Positions 9,001 through 15,160 of a stretch of DNA of 15,160 nucleotides are shown here, one piece after another. Position 1 is the first letter of the stretch; every line of letters starts with the position of its first letter. Below the pieces are notes generated by a model. It was not told the origin of the DNA. It did no database searches and saw only the letters and a list, made by a program, of their open reading frames with translations. The DNA comes from Discostella pseudostelligera (lineage: Eukaryota; Bacillariophyta; Thalassiosirophyceae; Thalassiosirales; Thalassiosiraceae). The stretch lies in the NCBI GenBank assembly GCA_036940085.1, contig JALLBK010001011.1, forward strand, positions 1-15,160, in the 5' to 3' direction. The translations under genes and the position numbers were made by a program.

Positions 9001-9331
9001 TGATGAACTCAACAGGATGGACCTGGACATTGATCTCATTGACCTTCGTACGCTGAAGCCACTAGATATGGGACCAATTCAAGCCAGTTTAGAACGTACA
9101 CACAAACTTTGTATCTTAGACGAGTCAACAAGAAGTGGCGGTGTCGGTGCCACCATTTGCTCCAGGGTTTGTGAAGAGCTCTTTGACCTTTTGGATGCGC
9201 CAGTTGTTCGTTTGTCGATGGATGATGCACCCGTTCCGTATGCCTCAAGCATGGAAAGAGAAGTAGTGAAGCGAGGTGCAGATCTTGTGAAGGCGGTTAC
9301 CAATCTTTGTCCTCCGCCTCCTGTATTCTGA
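6085..9331 (+). CDS. Fused E1-alpha/E1-beta 2-oxoacid (pyruvate-type) dehydrogenase, predicted plastid
   Basis: This is a thiamine-diphosphate E1, the decarboxylating component that passes acyl groups to lipoyl-E2. Proposed exons are 6085-6549, 6636-6655, 6743-6864, 6947-7014, 7098-7197, 7284-7713, 7797-8242, 8319-8438 and 8517-9331 (861 aa). Residues 1-17 form a signal peptide ending ASG|FTNP, like diatom plastid presequences. The alpha half has YRAMQLSRQFE, NGQEA, YRDHCHAL (187-194), RGAGGSMHIY, the ThDP motif GDGGSQNG...N (304-334) and YRFMGHSPADP (398-408). The beta half starts near EITISEAVNLAIHEE (528) and has GGQFKLP, GAEHSQ (His654), LIDLRTLKPLD and DAPVPYA. SGVLTESDLQ and YADSSPQP match plastid/cyanobacterial PDHA, and the beta half matches plastid PDHB. 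Oddities are an extra segment of about 110 aa before the alpha domain, an insertion of about 30 aa ahead of GDGG, and DEIINE where PDHB has DTPIxE. Substrate specificity is inferred. Confidence 0.88.
6636..6655 (+). other. 20-nt micro-exon of the E1 fusion gene
   Basis: It is flanked by GTTAG and GTAAGT and encodes Ile-Arg-Gly-Phe-Met-His plus two bases of Leu. This is exactly what joins MMGK to DNGQEA in the conserved E1-alpha segment, so the micro-exon is well supported by homology and phase. Confidence 0.85.
8439..8516 (+). other. Stop-free 78-bp intron hidden in the E1-beta half
   Basis: The donor is AAAG|GTCAGT and the acceptor CCGACAACAG|CC. The length is 26 codons without a stop, so it reads as coding. 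Removing it gives DEIINEGHFIGKAIGEAMNG, which aligns without a gap to the PDHB catalytic segment; keeping it inserts 26 unmatched residues at the active site. Intron 3 of this gene also uses a GTCAGT donor. Confidence 0.88.
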
Positions 9332-9370
9332 GCTGACAAACTACGATAGGATGTTTGATTGTTCAAATGC

Positions 9371-9758
9371 TTACTGCTTACTGCCTAATGCGACTAAAGA
9401 ACTAAAACTCTTAAGAATATCAGCTTCCTGTAACCTCGCCGAATCATGCCATTTCGCCGGGTGGTAAGCTCTTTTGACCGCATCATTTGAACAAGTCAAG
9501 ATTATTATTTGTGTTTTGCCTTGTCGTTCGCGAAAATTTTGCAGGGATGACTTCTCGATACTGCCCAGGATACTCCATGCAATGACGAAGTGATCAAGTC
9601 CGCTTGACTCCTTCATAAGCGCCTGAAGAAGAGAAAAAGGACGTGAACGTAGCTAGGAATCCATCAAAACATGAGTGGTAGACAAGACAAACATGCACAC
9701 TTACCTCAAAATAATAGGCCTGGCCAGCAACAAGTTGAATTTGTTCAGACCTCTTTAC
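9371..9758 (-). pseudogene. Fragment of a PA14-type extracellular domain gene (two exons, probably degraded)
   Basis: Two segments join in phase 0: 9758-9705 (18 codons) and 9622-9371 (84 codons with stop), across an 82-bp intron with strong signals (GAG|GTAAGT; TTTTTCTCTTCTTCAG|GC). The junction reads QLVAGQAYYFE|ALMKESSGL followed by DHFVIAW. This is the signature strand of PA14-like domains (typically LVAGxxYYIEALMKEGxGGDxLxVAW), usually found in secreted or surface carbohydrate-binding proteins. Directly upstream the frame meets a TAG (9761-9759). Beyond it a same-frame stretch contains AGNFRSDDSTHM, which recalls the domain's SDD motif. No plausible N-terminus fits before the glycine decarboxylase gene. 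It is therefore probably a decayed 3' end, though TAG could be a splice acceptor of a live gene. The stop is 39 bp from the convergent E1 stop. The last 50 or so residues are unrecognised. Confidence 0.55.
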
Positions 9759-9908
9759 CTATCGTAGCTGGAGATAACCATCGTTTGGAGAGGCCGATGA
9801 TTTCTGCCACGTGGAAGACATGTGAGTCGAGTCGTCGGACCGGAAGTTTCCCGCCAAATCTTTGCCACTCTCCCGCCCGACAAAAATAATCTGCCAATGG
9901 AATGATGC

Positions 9909-9963
9909 TGACGTCAGTTCTCATCGAGTGCTGACGTCGAATTCTTAACGATTGCTGACGTAA
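9909..9963. promoter_or_regulatory. Three TGACGT (CRE/bZIP-like) elements upstream of glycine decarboxylase
   Basis: TGACGTCA (9909-9916, palindromic), TGACGTCG (9932-9939) and TGACGTAA (9956-9963) each sit in TGCTGACGT and are spaced 23 and 24 bp. The flanks of the first two copies are also similar (TTCTCATCGAG / TTCTTAACGAT), so this is a degenerate tandem array. TGACGT is the core bound by bZIP factors; in the diatom Phaeodactylum such elements mediate CO2/cAMP response of the carbonic anhydrase gene ptca1. The array lies about 260-315 bp before the glycine decarboxylase ATG. Its function here is inferred. Confidence 0.6.
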
Positions 9964-10221
9964 GAACAAAAGTACTATGGAAGTGAAAATATCTTTCCTT
10001 CCGAATGTTGAAGCCATTGTTACTTTTTAAATCTTTTATGAAATAAAAATATTTTAAATTTTCTAAACTTAATTTCAAGCCTCCTTTGCTGCAGCCTGTA
10101 TGCAGCAGGCGACCGAGACAACGAAGCAGACCGAGGCAGACCGACTTGGTCGTCGTCGTCGGCACCGTCGTAGTATCAAGCCTCCTCCCGTCACATAACC
10201 AAATAATATTCAATTTTAATC
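9964..10221 (+). promoter_or_regulatory. Putative core promoter and 5' leader of glycine decarboxylase
   Basis: An AT-rich tract (about 10022-10076, with several A/T runs) is followed by a GC-richer segment with repeated GACCGAG/CAGACCGA sequence (about 10110-10145) and a GTCGTC run before the ATG. The likely transcription start lies between the two, but no precise TATA or initiator can be assigned. Confidence 0.35.
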
Positions 10222-13200
10222 ATGGCCATCGTTTCATCCTCCATCCGCAGGTCACTGCCACGCTTCCTGGCGCGAACCGTGTCCAAAACTAATGCCAATG
10301 CTGTCGCTGTCGGGCGAGGGCGAGGGGCATCAGCCTGTACCCGACGCACAGTTCATTCTACCCGTGTCTTATCGGGGGATGCTCTGGATATGGCAGATAC
10401 ATTTTCGCGTCGTCATGGTAAGAATACTTTCTGTATCTGGATGATTTGTCGATTTGCGTTCTTTGTCTTTGTTCTCACCACGACATGTTGTCTGCCCGTT
10501 GCAATCCGTATTGCAATTCATCTTAAAAATCAGTGGGCCCCAGCGACAATGATGCCAGCGTCATGCTCCAATCCATCGGCTTCGACTCCTTTGAATCTCT
10601 CGTATCTTCTACCATCCCCGCCAACATTCTCTCCGCCAAACCGCTCAACTTACAGGCACCAATGACGGAATCGGAGGCCCTCGCAACGATCAAATCCATG
10701 GCTGAGAAAAACAAGGTTATGAAATCGTACATTGGCATGGGATATTACGATACCATCACACCCAACGTTATTCTACGTAACATGCTTGAAAATCCAGGAT
10801 GGTACACAGCCTACACGCCCTATCAGGCAGAAATCGCTCAGGGTCGTCTCGAGATGCTCCTTAATTTCCAAACATTGTGTAGTGATTTGACTGGATTACC
10901 AATGAGTGTGGCGAGTTTGTTAGATGAATCAAGTGCTGCCGCCGAGGCGATGCAAATGTGCTTTAGTCTCAAGGGCAAAGCGGGTACCAAAAATAAATTC
11001 TTCGTTTCGAAGGATGTCCATCCACAGACTATTGCTCTCATTCAAACTCGAGCACAAGTAATTGGGATTGAGGTTGTGGTCGGAGATCACTCATCATCGC
11101 AAGTGGACAATGGAGAGTATTGCGGTGCAATTGTTCAATATCCTAATACCTACGGATCGATTGAATCTCCTGGAAGTGAATCCTATGCTGACTTTACGAA
11201 ACGTGCACATACTGGATCGGCCATGGTCGTTTGTGCCACCGATTTAATGGCATTGACCAAGCTCGCTCCACCCTCGTCCTGGGGTGCCGATATTGCCGTG
11301 GGATCGGCACAGCGCTTTGGAGTGCCGATGGGATTTGGCGGGCCGCATGCTGGATTCTTATCCACCTCGGACAAGTACAGTCGAAAGATGCCCGGGCGGA
11401 TTATTGGCGTCACTATCGATTCGGATGGCAAGCCATGTCTCCGCATGGCCATGCAAACGCGCGAACAGCACATTCGTCGTGATAAGGCCACGTCGAATAT
11501 ATGTACGGCTCAGGCATTGTTGGCGAACATGGCCGCAAGTTATGCCATCTATCATGGTCCAGAGGGATTGAAGGCCATCTCGGGACGGATTCATGCTTTG
11601 GCGCGGGTGGCGCATCGTGAATTGGCCAAGAGTGGGTTTGGCGTGGCAACCACTCCATTCTTTGACACGTTTACAGTCGATGTTTCGACGAAAGGTATGA
11701 CGAGCAAGGAGGTACAGGCGGGTGCCGAGAGTGTGGGAGCCAATGTCCGTGTGGTTGATGAGAACACTGTGGGTATCTCCATGGGAGAGGGTATTACACG
11801 AGGGGATGTCGTGGCATTGCTTTCGGGGGCATTCGGGATATCTAACCCAGATGTTAGTGCGGATGTTTCTCTCATGGAAGTAGATGCATCGGTGGCAAGG
11901 AAGACGGACATTCTCACACATCCCATCTTCCATAAACATCATTCTGAGACGCAAATGCTACGCTACTTGAAGTCGCTTGAGAACCGTGACTTGGCCTTGA
12001 ACCATTCCATGATTTCTCTTGGCTCTTGTACCATGAAGCTCAATGCCACTAGCGAAATGATCCCCGTAACGTGGCCTGGGTTTTGCAACATCCATCCATT
12101 TGCACCTCACGATCAAGTTCGGGGATATCATGAATTGATTGAAGATTTGAATAAGGACCTTGCCGAAATTACGGGCTTCGCGGCGGTCTCAGCCCAGCCG
12201 AACAGTGGTGCTACTGGGGAATACGCCGGCTTGCTTGTTATTAAAAATTATTTGGAGAGCAAGGGCGAAGGACATCGAAACGTCTGTCTCATTCCCAAGA
12301 GTGCCCATGGTACGAATCCTGCGTCTGCATCCATGGCCGGGATGAAAGTTGTCGTCGTTGAGAACGATGATGAAGGGAACATCGACATTGATGACTTGTC
12401 GGCCAAGATTTTGAAGCATCGAGAGAATATCGCCGCATTCATGGTTACCTATCCATCGACATTTGGTGTGTTCGAGGAAAAGATTGTCGAGATTATTGAC
12501 ATGGTCCATGAGGCTGGCGGACAAGTGTACATGGATGGCGCCAATATGAATGCTCAAGTGGGTTTGACGAGTCCTGGAGTGAGTACTTAGCGATGAGCAA
12601 TGCAATTACATGTCGACACAGTTCTGTGTATCAAACTTATCTCACTGCTGTCAAATTATCATTATGTTGACTAGATTATTGGCGCGGATGTCTGCCATTT
12701 GAATTTGCACAAAACGTTTTGCATACCACACGGCGGGGGTGGCCCGGGAGTTGGATCGATTGGTGTTGCTGCACATTTGGCTCCATTCCTTCCAGGACAT
12801 GTCGTCGATCCCGAGGCGGCGGGAAAACTCTGTGGCAGTGATCTCTGCGTGCCAAAGGCGGAGGGGGCAATCGCTGGGGCCCCATTCGGTTCTGCCGCCA
12901 TTTTGCCCATCTCCTGGATGTACATTAAGATGAATGGGTATGAAGGTCTCAAAAAGTCGACCGGAGTTGCGATTTTGAATGCTAACTACATGGCGAAGAA
13001 GCTGATGGGTGCATACGATGTGTTGTTCCTTGGGAAGAATGGCCAATGCGCACATGAATTTATTCTTGATCTTCGACCGCTTAAGGCAGCAACTGGCGTC
13101 ACGGAAGAAGATGTGGCAAAGAGACTGCAAGATTATGGCTTCCACTCTCCCACCATGTCGTGGCCAGTAGCGGGTACTCTCATGGTGGAGCCGACGGAGT

Positions 13201-13529
13201 CAGAAGATCGTGCCGAGCTTGATCGATTTTGCGATGCAATGCTTGCCATTCGTTCAGAGATTGACGACATTGGGAGTGGACGCATGCCGTTGGAAGTGTC
13301 ACCATTGCGCAATGCACCGCACACGATGGATGTAGTACTGGATGAAAAATGGAACAGACCTTATACACGAGAAGTGGGCGCATATCCAGCGGCGTGGGTT
13401 CGCACCAACAAGTTCTGGCCGACGTGTGGACGCGTCGATAACGTGTATGGAGATCGTAATCTCGTTTGCACTTGTCCACCTCCGTCGGCATATGAAGAGG
13501 ACGATGAAGAAATGAAAAAGGCGGCATAG
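10222..13529 (+). CDS. GLDC: Glycine dehydrogenase (decarboxylating), P-protein, mitochondrial
   Basis: The PLP enzyme of the glycine cleavage system decarboxylates glycine and transfers the aminomethyl group to lipoyl H-protein. Proposed exons 10222-10417, 10534-12578 and 12675-13529 give 1031 aa, a normal eukaryotic length. Residues 1 to about 60 are rich in Arg and Ser and almost free of acidic residues, a typical mitochondrial presequence. The mature protein starts at FSRRHVGPSD, restored by splicing of the 116-bp intron 1 (phase 1). Later landmarks are the N-domain with [38 protein letters not shown], and [20 protein letters not shown] with PLP lysine K760, restored by the 96-bp intron 2 (SPG|IIGADV). 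In a diatom it serves photorespiration and one-carbon supply. A three-copy TGACGT array lies upstream. Confidence 0.97.
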
Positions 13530-13774
13530 GGAGTTGCGAAGGCATGCTACAATTTTGTATTTTCCAGTTTCAGTAGCAACTTAGTTAAAAACGGAATTAA
13601 TGAATGCTCCGCATATTGTTATGTTCGAGAAGATTGATGTTTAATTGCCCCCATGGTGATACCGCATCGAAATCTTACCTCTCAGTGCCACGAGAATAAA
13701 AAGCACTCACAATTTAACAAGCCCACAGTTAATGCCAGTGGTTAAGATGCATATTAAGTGTTGTCAATCCATTT
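13530..13774. other. Short convergent intergenic region
   Basis: This is the 3' end zone shared by glycine decarboxylase (plus) and the short-chain dehydrogenase (minus). An AATAAA at 13695-13700 on the plus strand could serve as a polyadenylation signal but is about 165 bp past the stop. Nothing else is evident. Confidence 0.4.
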
Positions 13775-15074
13775 TCAATTCTCGAGCACTCCTTCCTGCT
13801 TCTTGAACCGCTCCACCAACATACGTTCCAAAAACGATGGCGCGAGGAACTTCAACCACAATGCTGCCTTTGCAGAGAGGGTTGCTGCCACGACAAAGTC
13901 AGATTTTCCAGCAGCGATAGAGTCAAGTATAGTGGCTGCTACCTCGTCGGGATCGGCGCCTTTGGTTCAATTAGGAAATGGAAAAGAGTTGAGTAATGCT
14001 GTTGCAACCGCATCACTGCAAATGCATCTAAGAACCAAGCACGCAACACCACCTACCATTAGCCGTCGTCTCATCCATCTTACTGTAAGCACTTCCATCC
14101 CCCATAACTGCCGACAGACTCAAATTAGTACGAATATATCCCGGGCTAACGACATGAACCGATACATTACTTGAAGCCAGCTCCGATCGAAGCGATTCAC
14201 AATACCCCTGCACCGCGAACTTGGATGCCGCATAACTTGTCCGATAAGGAGTTCCCAATTTGCCTTGTACTGAACTAATCCAAATTACTTTTCCAGTTCC
14301 CCTTGCAACCATTCCTGGTACCAGCTTCTTGGCCAATGCCACTCCAGAAAAGAAATTTACTTGCATTAATTTCTCATCGACAGCAAGATCTGTCGTAAGG
14401 AAGGATGACCGAGAGGAGATCCCACCATTATTTATCAGAATGTCAATATTGTTCCCTCGACTACTAATACTACTATTCCCTGTGGAATGTTGCTTTGCCA
14501 ATTGCAGGGATGTCGTTGCCAATTGCTCCACAGAATGTCTGTCTGCAAGATCACACACAACAATTTCGACACGCATGGTAGAAGTTGATGAATCGTCAGT
14601 AATAACCGACCTACTACCCCCCTGTGATTGTTGCTTGGAAGAAGCAATCTGTAAGCATTCTTGCTGCACCTCTTTTAATGCTTTTTCGTCCCGCCCACTC
14701 AGAATTAATAGTGAGGGTTGACAAATAGATAATGCATGTGCAAGAGATTTGCCAAGTCCTCGAGATGCCCCAGTGAGCAATATAGATTTTTGATGGTATT
14801 CGCTTTTAGTAGACTCGTTTAGATTGGAGATGCTGCTACTACTGGATGACCCCATGCCGGCAAGAGTTCTCGAATGTAGTCTTTGTTGAATATTAGATGA
14901 TCGAGTCTTTGACTTTGAAGTTAACGTCAACCTCGCGGAACTTGATGTAGGTGTAGGGTGGAAGAAACTGGATCTTTCGCGACAATTGACAGACGGCTGA
15001 AATGAAAATGAAGGGGGTGATCCCAGCCGTAGTAATAAGTGTGCGAGGAGGAGGGTACTGAACATCGTTGTCAT
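13775..15074 (-). CDS. Short-chain dehydrogenase/reductase, DHRS7-like, with N-terminal targeting sequence
   Basis: Proposed exons 15074-14057 and 13959-13775 (97-bp intron, donor G|GTAGGT, acceptor CCAAAG, phase 1) give 400 aa. Classical SDR motifs are all present: TGASRGLG (101-108) for NAD(P), CDLADR (174-179), NNGG (215-218), Asn240, ISS with Ser267/268, YAASK (Tyr281, Lys285) and PGYIRTNLS (311-319). The run YRTSYAASKFAVQGYCESLR and GYIRTNLSLSAVMGDGS is typical of DHRS7-type reductases, whose substrates include steroids, retinoids and other carbonyls. Exon 2 provides the expected helical C-terminus (LAPSFLERMLVERFKK). The N-terminus is a signal-like segment (FSTLLLAHLLLRLG) followed by SFSFQPS and a Ser-rich stretch, so ER or plastid targeting are both possible. 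Ser/Gln-rich inserts at about 145-165 and 196-207 are variable loops. The substrate is unknown. Confidence 0.9.
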
Positions 15075-15160
15075 AAGTAGAGCCCTCCGCCGGTGGATAT
15101 CATGGTGGGTGGCGGGAGGTGGTGGGGTGCATGCGGTGCATCGTCGATCGGTGTCCGTAG
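15075..15160 (-). promoter_or_regulatory. Upstream region or 5' leader of the short-chain dehydrogenase (truncated by window end)
   Basis: Only 86 bp upstream of the minus-strand start are in the window. On the plus strand they are G-rich (GGTGGG-type repeats). No specific element can be assigned. Confidence 0.3.

Noticed and set aside
9671..9889. 72-codon plus-strand ORF between the E1 fusion and glycine decarboxylase
   Set aside because: It overlaps the better supported minus-strand PA14 exon and intron and shows no domain.
9745..10017. 90-codon minus-strand ORF (starts MASTFGRKD) as the 5' part of the PA14 gene
   Set aside because: Its frame differs from the PA14 exons and no splice pair links them convincingly; it also runs through the TGACGT array.
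11358..11954. 198-codon ORF antisense to glycine decarboxylase
   Set aside because: No recognisable family, His/Cys/Arg-rich composition typical of reverse-strand shadows of a strongly conserved gene.

Overview
The window looks like nuclear DNA of a photosynthetic stramenopile, most likely a diatom. The signs are short GT-AG introns (about 76-116 bp), closely packed genes on both strands, a plastid-type enzyme beginning with a signal peptide followed by an ASGF-type cleavage motif (the diatom ASAFAP bipartite presequence style), and a mitochondrial glycine decarboxylase. Species assignment is inference; no rRNA, tRNA, mobile element or CRISPR array is visible.

Layout: (1) 33-386 (-), a 117-aa HEPN-like protein with an N-myristoylation-type start and a CaaX-like end. 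(2) 387-998, a divergent intergenic region with simple repeats. (3) 999-2414 (+), an RPA-interacting protein with a stop-free intron containing a perfect 30-bp tandem duplication. (4) 2481-3338 (-), a HIT-family (HINT3-like) protein, tail-to-tail with the previous gene. (5) 3453-5660 (+), a type II membrane GlcNAc-transferase-like protein, head-to-head with the HIT gene. (6) 5661-6084, no gene seen. (7) 6085-9331 (+), a nine-exon gene for a fused E1-alpha/E1-beta 2-oxoacid (pyruvate-type) dehydrogenase, predicted plastid-targeted. (8) 9371-9758 (-), two exons of a degraded or partial gene with a PA14-type signature. (9) 9909-9963, three TGACGT elements at 23-24 bp spacing. (10) 10222-13529 (+), glycine decarboxylase P-protein. 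(11) 13775-15074 (-), a two-exon DHRS7-like short-chain dehydrogenase.

Functionally, two neighbours are the decarboxylating first components of lipoate-dependent multienzyme systems: the E1 fusion (acetyl-CoA supply, plastid) and glycine decarboxylase (photorespiration and one-carbon metabolism, mitochondrion). The TGACGT cluster upstream of glycine decarboxylase resembles the CO2/cAMP-responsive elements known from diatom CO2-responsive promoters. The most unusual items are the E1 fusion, the doubly lipid-modifiable HEPN protein, the TGACGT array and the PA14 remnant. All exon joins were made by eye from splice signals, reading frame and family alignment; none is confirmed by transcripts.
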